A DNA stretch of 64,000 bases, taken from contig WION01000107.1 of assembly GCA_015039365.1 (NCBI GenBank), positions 90,970 to 154,969 on the forward strand. Reading direction: 5' to 3'. Below, in pieces: positions 21,947 through 34,075 of this stretch (position 1 is its first letter; the number at the start of each line of letters is the position of its first letter). The position numbers and the translations under genes were made by a program. A model generated the notes under the pieces. That model did no database searches and was not told where the DNA came from. It saw nothing but the letters and a program-made list of their open reading frames with translations. The stretch is from Amanita rubescens (taxonomy: Eukaryota > Basidiomycota > Agaricomycetes > Agaricales > Amanitaceae).

Positions 21947-23915
21947 ATAGCATTTACGAGCATATTGATAACTGCGTCGGCGAGGTTTATTTCACTCGTA
22001 TTCATTTCATTTCAAGTTGGGGCTGGCCGTCAAGTAAGTATCTTTTTTTCTATGGTCAACTTGTGCCACACGTTGAAAGTTCATTTTACTAATGCCCTCT
22101 GCTCTTCTCACGAGCGGAAGCGTGTGCGTTGTTAGGGTAAGCAGGATGCGTTAGAGGGGCTTACGCGTGGATTTAATTTTGAATTTTTGAGTTAGTACAG
22201 GTGCCGGACTCGACTGACGGCACTGGTACGGGGTTACATATATGCCATGATTTTTGGTTGTTTTATGAGTGCTATACCTCCTATATATTTACCTTTTTGA
22301 TATATCTTGTTTGGAGATTTCAAGTTGATGTTAGGCGTCGCGTGCGCGCGTTTCGGAGTGGGCCAAGCGGGGTTTAGCCCGTAGTTTTTAGCACGCTCGA
22401 TTCGATTTGCTCTAGTAGGACACGGTCCTGCGCAGGCTACTCTCCTCTCTGCAGTCCCTCCACGCCCCTCCACGATCGCTACCAGCAGTCCTATCCCCGC
22501 CCCATCAACGGCAACCAAAGTCCTCCTGCCTACTACTCAATCAACTCTGCAATCCCCATCCTGCTTCCCAGCGCCAGACTTATCTCGCTTCGACCATGGG
22601 CAAGCAGAACTCGGTCTGGGTTCATCCATGGTGCAGGCACGGTGGGACTGAACGCGACGGAGACAAGGAGTTGACGTTGCGAGCTACACTGCTCTTGCGC
22701 CCCGTCACTAAAGTCGAGGATCAAGATGCACAGGGGTAGATCTTCTCTTCTCTGAAAGCGTTGCCCCTGCGCTTACTGACGAAATTGCGGCGGGGGAGGA
22801 GCAATGAGCCAAAACGTTCAATGCTCGCGTTTCAAACAAATCATATTTCCTTCTTCTTCGAGCGCCACTCGTTCCCTCAAGGAGTCAGGGTCGGGTGTCT
22901 TGGAGAGGGTCGTGGAGTGCGGATAAAAATTGCCCTATTTAGATGCTTGGTGCATTTTGCGGATAAAAATCCACTTTCCCGGATCAGGCATCTGAAGGAA
23001 TATTCGGGGGTCCTAGCCATATGCAAGTGAGCCACACGAGAGGGTCACAGAGGCGTATGGGGATTTCATCTTTCTCCACTGAGAGAACTGATCGCGAGGC
23101 AGGAAGGCGAATTGGTCTCGCCGTTGGCAAACTCAAGACTCACCGCAAAGCTCTTTCGTTCGTCTTCCAACGCACCTCGAGTTGCAACTTAGGCTTCCCC
23201 CGACATCCGCGGGCGTTGTACCTGGCAGCGCCATCGCGGACGGTTTTTCACTGACCCTGGTTTGCGGGTTTTCCCTCTGGATCAACAGTTCGATGCCAGC
23301 GACCTGGAGATGGCCTGGTTGGCAGAGGTCGAGAAGCTGAAAAAACTGAATGAACGCAAATGAGTGGGGGAATCGTTCTGTCTACGGAGCAGAATGACAT
23401 GCTACCCCGTGTTCTCCGATTACTTCAAGGTTGCGCCGTTGCATGATGGCATGGAGACTCCTGAAGGCTTTAGCCTGGTTTATGAGGGGATCAAGTCGGA
23501 TGTAGCCTCTTCATCTTTCGCCACAGACAGGATCAGGGCCTGCGACCGCCACCATCTCCTCCCAGCTTCTCGCCACTCTCATCATCAGTCATTTCCGTGG
23601 AATTCGGAATCCAGTTGTAAAACCATCACCCATGGAGGTGGTGCCCTCTTCGAAGGTCGCTTCGGCCTCGACGACATGGAGTTTCCTGGAGTAGTATGGA
23701 ATCCATCTTCACTGCCGTTCACGCTGGATCACGATCATTATGTACACTTTGTCCGACACGGACCGTCATAGAACACCGTTGTTGATTGTAACGTGTAAGA
23801 TGCTATACCAAAACAAGCAAACGGCGCCTATTACTGGTGGAGCAATCAAACTTAACATACACAGGAGAAAAACGTACGTACACCAACCTCTTCCTCTTCC
23901 TCGGCTCCTAGATCC
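21947..23915. other. 2-kb stretch with scattered coding-like pieces, no gene model
   Basis: Nothing could be assigned. A Pro/Ser-rich piece on the plus strand (about 22440-22720) and a short frame at about 23245-23363 (FFTDPGLRVFPLD, then EMAWLAEVEKLKKLNERK, stop) have coding character. An open frame at 23364-23771 contains GALFEGRFGLDDMEF. They could be remnants of one decayed gene or retroelement. Direction, if any, is plus. Confidence 0.35.
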
Positions 23916-25318
23916 ATGATACTCCATGTCTTTCAGTGGCTTCAACTTCTAGCTATAATAGCTCCTGTTAGCTTTGCTCAGGACACGGGCAATGTACCAA
24001 ACTGCACAGATGACCAATACGATTGGGTGCGTGTCTTGCATCCCTGCTGGCTCAACACTGACCAGGGTAGACATATAATTCAATGGGTCAGAGTCCCTGT
24101 TACGTCGCTGACGTTTTAATGACACAATGCATCGGACACCGTACGATCCTTTTTTCTGATAATCTATCCCGAGTCAGTTGAGCTGACGGTAGTTTGTCCA
24201 GCGTATTCCATGGTGCCTCTTCAACGCCCAGGGCTAGCATATGTGATTCCCGAAGCCCCGTCCAACCCCTCATGCTATTGCAATTCGATCTGGTATTCGT
24301 TAATCTCAGCATGTGCTGTTTGTCAGAATGGGACCTGGCTCCCGTACGTTAACGTAGTCATTTGCTTCTCCGAGAATCGTGAACTTAACTGATTGCTCAG
24401 ATGGCCAGAATACATACTATATTGCCACAGTGTTGTATATTTGACGGTGTGGGTTCAATTTTCGGCGCAAGACAGCACTATTAAGGGAAATCTCCAGGTA
24501 TCCCTTTCATATCCCGTCAAATACTAGTGTGCCAGGGTGGGCTTATCTAAATGTGACGGTATGTTTGATTGACGATCCTGCCCGCTTCGAATGAGTAACA
24601 ACAAATCAATTTAGGCAACGAACAATAGTTTTGATCTTGGGGCGGCGTCTAACCTCGCTGGTGCGCCTCACTAGAAACGAAGCACAAGTACTATGATTAA
24701 TACGTTTTCTACTTGTATAGCTGGACTTGGTGTGACGGCTCCTATATCTTTTGTATCGACATCGGCGACATCGGCATCAGCACCGACATCACCGACATCG
24801 ACATCAAACTCCTCTTTTCATTCATCTGAAACCAATGCGGGAACGATCGCAGGTGGCGTCATTGGAGGTGTCCTTGGAGGGGCGTTAATCTCGGCATTGT
24901 TGTTCTGGCTTTACACGAAGCGCAAGGGCTCCTGGCTTGACCCTGAGATGTCGGAGCCCCCTCCATTAACTCGGTTTTCGACGGTTCCGTCGCCTCTATC
25001 TACCGAAACTCCAGCTGTTCCTTCGCCTCGTCCACCGACTGGCACTCCAGCTGGTCCCTCGCCTCCTCCGCCGACCGCCGCTTCTCCGAATCTTATGCGC
25101 CAAGAATATCAACAAGCTCTTCCAAAAACCTATGTGAGCATTTGTTACCATCATTTTGACTTGGGATACTAATATAAATGCCATAGGATCCTGACGACAT
25201 CCCTACATCCTCTACTTACCCCCGATTCAGGCCCGAAGCCCCGCGCGGGCTACTTCCCAACACGGAACATCATTGGGGTCAAGTAGGACAATACTATGCT
25301 GATATCCCTGAGCTTTGA
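23916..25318 (+). CDS. single-pass membrane protein, array family copy G
   Basis: Exons 23916-24026, 24071-24140, 24202-24343, 24401-24448, 24498-24558, 24615-24660, 24721-25133 and 25187-25318 give 340 residues. This copy has the clearest signal peptide (MILHVFQWLQLLAIIAPVSF, then AQ). Ectodomain: NCTDDQYDW, NSMGQSPCYVADVL, CYCNSIWYSLISACAVCQNG. The TM is GVIGGVLGGALISALLFWLY. The cytoplasmic tail has three near-repeats of a Pro-rich unit (TETPAVPSPRPP, TGTPAGPSPPPP), possible SH3/WW ligands, and ends in a short exon with HHWGQVGQYYADIPEL. The tail type is shared with copy I (38236-39680, minus), so G and I form one subfamily and B/C another. Confidence 0.82.
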
Positions 25319-25848
25319 GTAATTTTTATGACAATGTCGATGAGTATGACGTCTGAACTGGTGAAGGTTAAATGGTATCTACATTACTGGATTTGTACTG
25401 GTAATATGTGCTTGAGTTTTTGGAAAAAGCATATTGTTGGGTTGACGGAACACAGAACACAGAACACAGAACATGACTCATCCTTGTGAAACACATCACG
25501 ACGTACTGCGCGCTATGCCGCGCCATTGTCCGCTTGGCCGCACCATTATGCGCATCACCACGTACAGCAATTGATCACCAGCTTAAAGACTGCCTCACCT
25601 TTCATCCTCATCTCTTTCATACGCTTCTGGTTAAGCTGACAAGCTCATACACGTATAAATATGGTCTCTTTAATGTAGTCACCTCAGTCCGATATACGAG
25701 ACTGAGGTGCGTTTATTTCTACCGTTTCTATCTCTTTGTTTTACTTATATTCATCCGTAGAGTATCATTAGGTATTTTACCTCTAATATAGTCCGATATG
25801 AGAATATCATTAGGTTACCCTCTTAAAAATCCTAACGGTAGTAACTCT
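25319..25848. other. intergenic, one hairpin, no gene
   Basis: AT-rich with short direct repeats (AGAACACAGAACACAG at 25450-25470; ATCATTAGGT twice at about 25766 and 25806). An open frame at 25486-25791 has no coding character. Confidence 0.4.
25680..25709. repeat. perfect 10-bp inverted repeat (hairpin)
   Basis: CACCTCAGTC and GACTGAGGTG are separated by 10 bp. It may belong to a small decayed element ending near the ATCATTAGGT repeats. Confidence 0.7.
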
Positions 25849-26262
25849 TGTAATCGTTGCCCATGACCAGTTCGGCTGGGTGACTGCTCGCCTTGCATGA
25901 CTGCTGGCTAAGCACAACTTGGTTGATATGATGTCCCGTCGCCCATCGACTAAGTCTCCAACTCTTATCTTCCCTCAACCGAATTTCCAACCGAGCCGCC
26001 AGTGTCTTTGTATGCCTTTCAAGAACCTCGTGTAAGTATTACTGTTGCCATCGTTTGACTTGTGATGCTGATAGTACAAATACCATAGAATACTGCGCTG
26101 ACAATATCTCCACGTCGTCTCCCATCTCACTGATAAGGATCCGAGTCAGCTGAGCGAACCGCTTTCCGACTGTCCACCTGGAACAATCACCGCAACCGAC
26201 TCGAAGGGTGTTCCATACGAACGAATTCCAGTGTTACGTGGGTTTCCAGTTTGGGGTTGTTA
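25849..26262 (+). pseudogene. membrane-protein family copy H, relic of exons 1, 7 and 8
   Basis: A fragment of exon 1 (GATGACCAGT-like, then TGGGTGACT) is followed by the end of exon 7 (CCTCGTGTAAGTATTnCnGTTGCC). The intron is still typical (ending in ATACCATAG), and exon 8 is readable (ATACTGnGCTGACnATATCTC to GTGTTACGTGGGTTTC) with indels. Most similar to copy F. The ectodomain and TM exons are lost. Confidence 0.65.
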
Positions 26263-26514
26263 AAGTTATCGTCCTTCCATCCGAGCGAAGCGGCTGTTTC
26301 AGGTAGACGGGTTGTGTTACCATCTATCTTAGGAGCACATGGGTATGTGGAGAAGTTACTGTCAGTGGGAGCGAGTGATAGTCATCAAGTCCGAGTCAGT
26401 GACGCGCTTCGGCACGGCTGCACTACTTACATACTACCCACCAATAGTGGCGATCAGGGTGCCGTGTTGACGCGTGTCCTAGGTAGCCAAAAGGAGAAGT
26501 GCGTCGTATCAAGG

Positions 26515-26868
26515 TCATAATTGCGTTATTATTGAGATCCCGGAAATAAGCTTAAGCCCATTCGTAAATGGGCGCTGTGCCTCGGAAGGCTGCGTTTCTG
26601 CTGAAAGCGCTCCAAGAATAGAAGCGTTGTATGTGACAGTAACAGAGCGTAACAAGACGTTCGGATTTCCAACGCTCGGATCATCATCGAAGAAACCGAT
26701 TGGATACCTAATGCAAGCAGTAGTCTCTTTCTTCTCAAGTGATGACGCGATAATAACCGGAATATAACTTTCAGTTTCATGAACTGTACATCTGGGGTCC
26801 TTGTCAAGTTTCAAGTTCAACCTTCGGGCTCCATCGCGCATTCCATCAGCAAAGTCTCTGATAACCAT
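26515..26868 (-). CDS. hypothetical protein, 117 residues
   Basis: Unrecognised. Single open frame from ATG 26868 (MVIRDFADGMRDGARRLN) with balanced composition and no low complexity. It includes FFDDDPSVGNPNVLLRSVTV and RPFTNGLKLISGI. No TM segment or known motif. It diverges from the AflY-like gene (start 27058), leaving a 189-bp shared upstream region. It may be the second exon of a longer gene. Confidence 0.45.
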   Translation of the reverse strand: MVIRDFADGMRDGARRLNLKLDKDPRCTVHETESYIPVIIASSLEKKETTACIRYPIGFFDDDPSVGNPNVLLRSVTVTYNASILGALSAETQPSEAQRPFTNGLKLISGISIITQL

Positions 26869-27057
26869 CGCTCACCTGATGCTTGTGACAGCGCTGGCGA
26901 TATGACGTTAGTTATATGACTCGAGTCGCGCGAGCGTTCCGGCTAGGAACGGCAATGACAAGAAAGCTCTTACACAGGCAAGATCAAAGTTCTCCGGCGC
27001 GCTACTATATAATGATGGGAGTACTTATAGGTCGATGGAGATCACCCAGCCTCCAAC

Positions 27058-28751
27058 ATGGCATTGAGCAAGCCTTCCCTTGATTCTCTGTTTCCTAGCC
27101 CTTCTTCGCCGCCGAGTCTTTCTGCCCCTGCTCGTTGGTCGGGAATTACGCCCCAGACTGTAGAAGTGCTCCAGAAACTGCTCAAAGACAATCATGAACG
27201 ATGGCATATCTTCTTTAATGATCAGGGATTCCACAAGTACGTATACCTTTTTATCTTTAAATTTGGCTAACAATTCTTCATTTTCTAGTCATTCTGCCCA
27301 TCGCATTTTGGCTGTGTGGGCCTTGGGAGCCGACGGCGCTATTATTCAGGCAGGTTACGACACGGACAGTTCTTATCTAAAGGAAATGTATCCCTCTCCA
27401 AACCCTATAACCATCGAAAATTTCAAAGACCATCTCGGGGACCACAAGTAAGTAAACGGACGTTTACATTTCTTGATTCAAGGTTCATTTTCCCTTCCCT
27501 AGATATTGGAGTGCTTATTTAGAATTCTTCTCGCGTGAGACCCTTCGGCTCGGCCTTCCTGGTGTTTTGGAAAAGTACATCTTTTCTCGCGAATTCAACT
27601 TTGGTGGCAATGGAGAACCGCTTCGTATGCTGGATCGCTTCGTATCTGACCTACTGCACGCCTTCATCCATACGGGATACGGATATGAATTTGGTTTACC
27701 TGGGATTGTTGCGGAAGGTATGTTTACATGGAGTCCCGTTCGTGCATTAGGCTAAGAATGACACCTAGGCATCGCCCAAACGGCTCTTCATGGATCCGAC
27801 TTCCAAAATGTGGTCACCGCTGAGCAATTTGACAAGTACGCGGCAGAAGCTACTGCGACGACCAAACCCAAGCCGACGCATGCGCTGACTATAGTCGCGC
27901 GCCTTATCAAGGATAAGCGCGTTGACGATGCCAAATATTTAAGCCCAGAGAGCGACTTGAGGGAAGTATACAAGAAATATGGAGATGTTATTCGTGAATA
28001 CGTTGGAAAATGGGATACTGCTACGGCGGACCCGCAAGAAGTGTCACGCAAGTTTGAAGAGCTCGTGTGGATGAACGTGGCTATCTATGGCACCTGCGGT
28101 TTCAAGAAAGGCGGGGAATTCAATAACGACTTTTTCTTGTGAGTGACGAATTAATGTTACGTACAACTCTCGAGTCTTACTAATATTTGCAACGATATAG
28201 CGTGCATCTTGTTACATCAGTTTTGTTCCTTCCCTCTGTGCTTGCGTTCCTCAAGCCAGTCTTCGCAAGCGCTCCTCCTTCGTTATTATTTCACTGCCAG
28301 TCTTGCTGCGTTCATTTTACGTGGCCGACCGAATCTCAATATCAAGTCCTTCTATGAATCTCAGGAACTCGTGTACCCACTTCCAGGAGGTGCATTACCA
28401 ACGCCTCACGAGAAAGCTCTCCCTCTTCCCGGTGCGGATCCGAATAGGATTAAGGCTATTACGCCCAATCCATGGCTTCCCATAATCGAAACGGGCCTTG
28501 CGCACCCAAATGAGCATCTCATCAAGCTTCAGCGGGCGCTGGCTCACTTCAGTGCATTGTTCGGCGCTAGAAGGCCAGGCGCGTGTGAAGGTGGCTTGGA
28601 AGGAGCTGCAGAAGAGATGGAGGGTGCAGAATTGCTTGATGGGACTTTGTTTATCAGGGTGGCTGGGTTGGCGACGAAGAAGATGGGTAGGGTCAGGGAA
28701 GGAGAGGCTAACGGCGATTGGGATTTCACAGGCTTCTATGCAACCAAGTAG
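27058..28751 (+). CDS. AflY / questin-oxidase-like protein, one frameshift
   Basis: Family of fungal Baeyer-Villiger-type ring-opening enzymes (questin oxidase of geodin, AflY of aflatoxin synthesis), also common outside clusters. Exons 27058-27236, 27289-27447, 27503-27717, 27769-28138 and 28201-28751. Markers: NHSAHRILAVWALGA near the N-terminus, GYDTDSSYLK, YWSAYLEFF, LLHAFIHTGYGYEFGLPGIVAEG, FFLVHLVTSVLFLP, LLLRYYFTASLA and WLPIIETGLAHPNEHL. At about 28257-28265 (FLKP then SSQALLLRYY) the frame jumps by one base inside a strongly conserved stretch. Without that jump the protein ends early. About 490 residues if the frame is continuous. No polyketide synthase lies nearby, so a cluster role is not supported. 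Confidence 0.75.
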
Positions 28752-29298
28752 AGTTATCGACTAACGTTTGTGTATATTTAGTAAAGGGAATTGCTGTGTT
28801 TCGTCGATCTTGCAAAGCGCACAGTCGTCGTCGTCGTACGTCTGCACAGCGTCTGCGATCATGTGCACCTATGTTATCGTCATGAAGATTATGTACAAGA
28901 ACAATTGACAAAAAAACTTGACAACTGATGTCCCCTTACGCATCAAAGTCAATGCTGTTGTGATCAGGTTCACGTGTGCCTGAGATATCATAGAGGATTT
29001 GGATTGCAAGTAAGAAAATAAGGGTTTCACCCATAGTTGACTAGGCTTTTCCGTCACTGACACTGGTTGCGGTACCGGTGTCGGACTTTCTAGACTAGAT
29101 CGCTGAAGCGGTGAAGCCTAACGCTGACAGCTCCTGTCAGCCAGTTTTTCCTCTCTGTCCCTATCTACAACAATCTCTCTCGTCATACGGTCATCCTGTT
29201 GTCTACCTCGGAGCGCTCAAGAGCCTACGGGATCTTTAACCAAAAAAGGATCCGCCCCGCAGCGATCGACCGGCTGTTGAAATTTCGCGATTCAATCG
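28752..29298. other. intergenic
   Basis: 3' flank of the AflY-like gene and 5' flank of the next gene; pyrimidine-rich just before 29200 (TTTTTCCTCTCTGTCCC), as in many fungal promoters. No gene. Confidence 0.45.
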
Positions 29299-31406
29299 AT
29301 GCAGTCGTTTCTGGCTGCTTACCTACCGACTGTGGCTCCTCCGACCATAATGTCGACGTCGATGTCTGCAGCTCATCGCTCAGGCCATCATATGTCTTCT
29401 GGTCACAGTACTCAGTTGGGCGGGGTGCAAGCTACAACGGCGACGACGCAAACGACTAGTACAGGAACAGGCACGACGACAACGACAGGGACGATGAACA
29501 CGGGAATGACGACGCTGATGGCGGGAAAATTGGCAAACTCAAAGACTCCTGTGGGTATGCATGGCACTGGGAATGGAAATCCGACGACGGCTCAGGCTAC
29601 TACTACTCTCTCTCCATTATCGGCTGGCCGGGCATCAAGACCTGGTTCGAGTTTGGGTTTAGGTTCTGGGTTTGGTGCGGACTTTACGGGGACGAGCAAG
29701 TCTGGTGCGGATATGAACTTGAAGTTGGGGATCACTCAGGCTGTCGCTGCGACGGCTGGTACTCACTGGGCTATGGGCGCGGCGACGCCAGGACCAGGAC
29801 AGGGAACGGGGAAACCGACCCCAGTCGCTACGCCACACCCTGTGGACCCTGTCAAAGCCTCCGTTGCCCATCTCCTGACAAAAGCTTATTCCCTCCCCTG
29901 TTCGACCGCTGCACAGGCTTTTACGCACCTCGTGCAGCCCATGGCGCGTTTTCAGCTTGCACTGGATGCATTGTTGCCCCTGTTGGATGCAGGCGCTGTG
30001 GAGGACGGGAAGAAGCGAGGTCAGCCAGAAGGAATGGTAATGGAGGGCGCTCAAGTTCAGTTGGCCGAGGTGAGTGGGTATATGCGTTTTTTATATTGCG
30101 TGATATCGATGCGTATGCTTGATTGGCAGCTCCCGCAACGGATATTGGTGGCGTATATCTTGTATTCGATGTATGCCCCTTATCCTATTACGGTTAACCC
30201 GTTCAAGAGTGTTTTGTTGGTCGCAGTTTATGAGGGAGCGGAATAGTGCTATACGTGCTGCTAATGAAGGTAGTGTTTCTAATAGTGAGCAACTGGTATG
30301 GGTGTTATGGAAAATTCTAAGGGGAGATGGTAATGATGTGCGTATAACGGATTCTTTGTCGTGCCTTGCTCTAATTGTGCATTTGGTAGATTGGTCCTTA
30401 TACTCCAAGCACGTTGGCGAAATCACCCTTGCCAGCCAAGCTGAGAGCTAGTAATTTAATTCTTGAAGACGCTTTGTACAATGCAATGGTTGATATGTAC
30501 GCCTGGTATTTTCATCGTTCGACTGATGCTGATTATGGCACGCAGAGATGATAACACATATTCTTATTTCCAATCGCACAACCACCAAAGGGCGCGGTCG
30601 GCCTCCTCCGACTCTAATCACGAAAAGAACGAGCAAAGGATGAATACAATTTCACGAACTGTAAGGATGGTCGAAGAGGATAAACATAATGAAAAAGTGA
30701 TACATGGGATGAAACTGTTGTTGGCTGCGCGTGACCGGGTGTTGACGTTGTCTGAACAACGCGTATGTGCCTCCTTTCTCTTCGGGCTTCGCTCGGCTGA
30801 TCTCTTTTAGTTATTGATCCCTATCATTCCTGACCTTGCTGCTTCCCAGATGGTCGCATCTCTGGATTTAGCTCCCTTGGCTGCTCTCAACCCGCAGATC
30901 ACGCATCTCCTTATCGTATCCATCTTCAATAATACAGCCAAAACTGTCGATGTTGAACTCTTGTATCCATACATTGACACGCTCTCTTGCCTGCCTCCCA
31001 CTCGCCCCTCGTTTGATCTCATGGGAAGGTTGATACAGGATTCGTCGCCCATCTCGTTGACGGGATACTCTACCGTGGCGGATCTTATCCGGATGGAGGT
31101 GCTGGGTAGGTTTATACACGAATGTATAACGTGGCTCGAGAGAGCGGAAGTAGAAGAGCGAGAAGGACTCGTTAGTGATGATCGATTTGCGCAGTGCGTG
31201 CAGAATGTAAGCATGTCCGTTGATTCTTTGATTCCAAGCTGATTCGCTTGTAGCTATGTCGCTTCTTCAACTCTTTAGTTAAATTATCCATCGTTGATCC
31301 GACTTCAGACGTCGATTGTGCCGAGATGGCATACTTTAGCTTGCGCCACGCGCGATTCGAGGAGGCCAATGCGCTGTACCGGACACTCGCCGCTGGGAGG
31401 CTATGA
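29299..31406 (+). CDS. CNOT11-like subunit of the CCR4-NOT deadenylase complex
   Basis: CNOT11 docks on the N-terminus of NOT1 in the mRNA deadenylation complex. Likely exons: 29299-30069, 30130-30337, 30390-30762 (may hold another intron), 30811-31206, 31254-31406. The N-terminus is a long Gly/Thr/Ser tail (about 190 residues), then helices up to RILVAYILYSMYAPYPITVN followed by PFKS, matching the RLAALFLLWEMY-PLAANPF region known from animal CNOT11. The C-terminal DUF2363-like part has LNPQITHLLIVSIFNN, an L-x-x-x-V-L-G-R-F-I-H helix, LCRFFNSLVKLSIVD and RHARFEEANALYRTL. After NPFKSVLLVA the frame shifts near 30226 (a T run) to FMRERNSAIRAANEG, so one or two bases seem gained or lost. A 16-nt GT-AG 'intron' (30211-30226) would also restore the frame but is implausibly short. 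Confidence 0.65.
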
Positions 31407-31637
31407 TTGAGTATGCCAATTTCTTGTATGCATCCATGGGCCGTTGTTACTTATTATGTGTTACGAGTATGAAGTGTGTGTGTGTGTATATTATATATTA
31501 TAGTAGTTCATAGAACGCATAGGCATCCGTTTCGGGTAAAGCCATCATCCGAACATCTGTCTCTAAATTGGTCAATGGCCTCATGACAGTCAGCGCCTCA
31601 TGCGGTCTTTCTCCCTCCTTCAACCTCAATCCTATCC
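31407..31637. other. intergenic with GT microsatellite
   Basis: A (GT)n/(AT)n tract at about 31474-31500; otherwise flanks of the two genes. Confidence 0.4.
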
Positions 31638-33539
31638 ATGACAGACATTGACATCCAGACTGCTCAGTTGATCATCCAACTTGCCCGAGATGATCTCTAT
31701 GGTCCCGATGGCTCTCCCAACGATGAATCACTATCCGATTTGGAGTTTGCTTTGGCAGCGCAGGAGCAGGAGTTTATGCAGTATTGGATGAATTATGGAG
31801 ATGCCCAAGTGACGCCTGGCAATCGTACAGGCGTGGGCCTCACTGGCAGCGGAATGGGAAACAACGTGGGGAGTCTGGGGGTCACAACGACGTCAGTCCA
31901 GGCAACGCCTGTGTCACCTGTCCCTCAACCGGTGCCTAGCACAAGCTCGGCTAGACCTGGACCTAGTTTTCAATCACCGGCAAACTCATCATCATCGAAT
32001 GCTCCATTTTCCTTCTCTACTACTGGTCCATTCGGTCAGGCCAACCTTCTCTTAGACGAAGATGAATATGAAGAAGAATCATATCCAGCACCGGGCCCTT
32101 CAACTTCCACTCTCTCGAATCTACGCCTACTAGCACCTCTTGCACCTGCACAGGGAGCCACGTGGGAACGGACACATTCCACTTCCTCGTCTGCGAGCTC
32201 TGGATCGCCCGTGGACGAACTACCCATTTTAGAATGGACAGTTGATGAGGCGCCAGCCTTTGGCTCAGAAACCATCGTCAGAGAACCACTTTTCGAAGGG
32301 GAAGATTATCCTCCTGATTCACCCGCCGCCGAGTGGCATCCAAATCTGGACGACGACGAAGAACCCGTTCCTGAATGGCCTACTATCATGACACCTCCCG
32401 TTGAATCGCCGACGACTGCGGAGGAGCCACCGTTAGTGGATTATGTGGATTATGTACAGTATACTCTTCAGGAACCTATTTCGCCGATCAGTAGTACCGG
32501 TAATTCCTCAGATTCCGAGAGTGAAGAGGAACCTAGGAATAGTCTCATTCCATTGTTCGGTAGAGAAAACTTTGAGGATGATGCCGGACGAACGTCTCGG
32601 GTGGAAATCATTTCCAGGATACTTGAAGAGTAGTGAGTGACTTTCCTAACGAGTCTTCCCGTATTTATCTGACACCCGTCTAGTTTTAGGTCAGGCTCAT
32701 TCGTCGAAGCTGTCACACCTGTTGAACCAAGGTAAGTCGACCCTTCATTTGAATCCCAAACCAAGACATATGAAAAACACACGCGACTTGATGTTGTTTC
32801 TACCACTCCCTTCATCTTTCTCAACTATGGTATTCATGTTATGCTCACATCTGTATAAACGCAGCGTCGAATGCAACTTTTGCAAAGAACAATGCCCCAA
32901 TGTCTTCGGCCCTCAGCACGTCATGCAGTCCATTACGTCTGCCGCAGCTGCGTGACGCGTAACGTCGAACTCTGTACTACGGGACGAAACAGGCGTATCC
33001 TCCGAAATGCTGCGACAACAGACTTGCCATCCCGCGATCTGATTCATTTGCTCAAGGACAATAGTCTGATAGCGAAGTACGAATCCAAGTTTACCGAGTA
33101 CAGCACGCCGATCCGTGATCGGATTTACTGCTGCAAGTGTGCCGAGTTTCTGGGGTCGAAAGCGACAAGTACCTCGGGCGCCTCATCCTCATCCTCATTC
33201 TCATCGACGCTCGTCTCCTCTGCCGTACTGGCAAGTCCACTGGTGCACCAAGGGATGTACTGTTATCGATGTCTCCTTTACACATGCGCAGCTTGCAAGC
33301 AGGCTTCCCATCCTTATCGACCTTGCCAAGATACTCCGTCCGACATCGCTTTCAAACAGCTTACTACCGAAAAGGGATGGCAAAAGTGTCCGAACTGCGA
33401 TGCTGTGGTGGAACTCCACGTGGGGTGTTATCATATGAAGTGCAGATGTGCAACGGAGTTTTGCTATCTGTGCGCGACTAGGTGGAAGGGTTGTTCGTGC
33501 CCAAACGCTGATGAGGATAGGTTGCTTTTGGCACAATGA
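31638..33539 (+). CDS. RBR-type (RING-IBR-RING) ubiquitin ligase 1, frame disturbed in RING1
   Basis: E3 ligase of the RBR class. Exons 31638-32632, 32684-32731 and 32865-33539. The N-terminal 330 residues are acidic and Ser/Pro-rich, with an opening helix (DIQTAQLIIQLARDDLYG) resembling that of ligase 3. RING1 starts VECNFCKEQCPN. The continuation (CS, HYVCRSCVTRN, YPPKCC) is split over three frames between about 32905 and 33030, so several indels are needed. From DLIHLLKDNSLIAKYESKF on, the frame is stable: IBR (YCCKCAEFLG, YCYRCLLYTCAACKQASHP) and RING2 (KCPNCDAVVELHVGCYHM, CRCATEFCYLCATRWKGC), with the catalytic Cys of RING2 expected in GCYHMKC. Either a decaying gene or an error-rich stretch. 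It is first of three tandem paralogues. Confidence 0.65.
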
Positions 33540-34075
33540 TGTCGTAAGGCACTTCGTTTCTTCGTATTATTCGTTCTTTGTATCGGTGGAATTTGTTAGA
33601 TCATCACTAACTTCTGTATCATCACTTGCAACCTGTCTATATACTGTAATACTCACATTTGGAAGATCACGAAAGGGGTACAATCACTTACGGGACTAAC
33701 TTCATAACAGGCTGGGTAAAAGCGGTCCTCGTGTCATCATATGCTTAAAACGGATATGCATCAGATACAGCTCATGTTGTGCTTCCCCGCAGCCTATCGC
33801 AGCTGAATCACAGCGTGGATCTACTACAAATACCTCTTAAACGTGTCCAACACACTTTAGCAGCGGGGGGGAGAAACTCATACCCACCCGCTCCCAACGT
33901 GTCTATCGCTAGAGACAGCCATTTCAAATCCAACTCAAACCCTCCAAGGCCAAGACCACACCACACCAGAATACAATCGGTCCCATATCCACGTCTCTTT
34001 CCCCGCGTTTTCGTTATTACTGCATTGCAAATTCGCTCCAAAACCCTCGATTATCGCGTGATCGCGTATAAGGCC
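33540..34075. other. intergenic between RBR genes
   Basis: No gene; a frame open from 33779 runs into the next gene, but its first ATG is at 34076. Confidence 0.4.
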
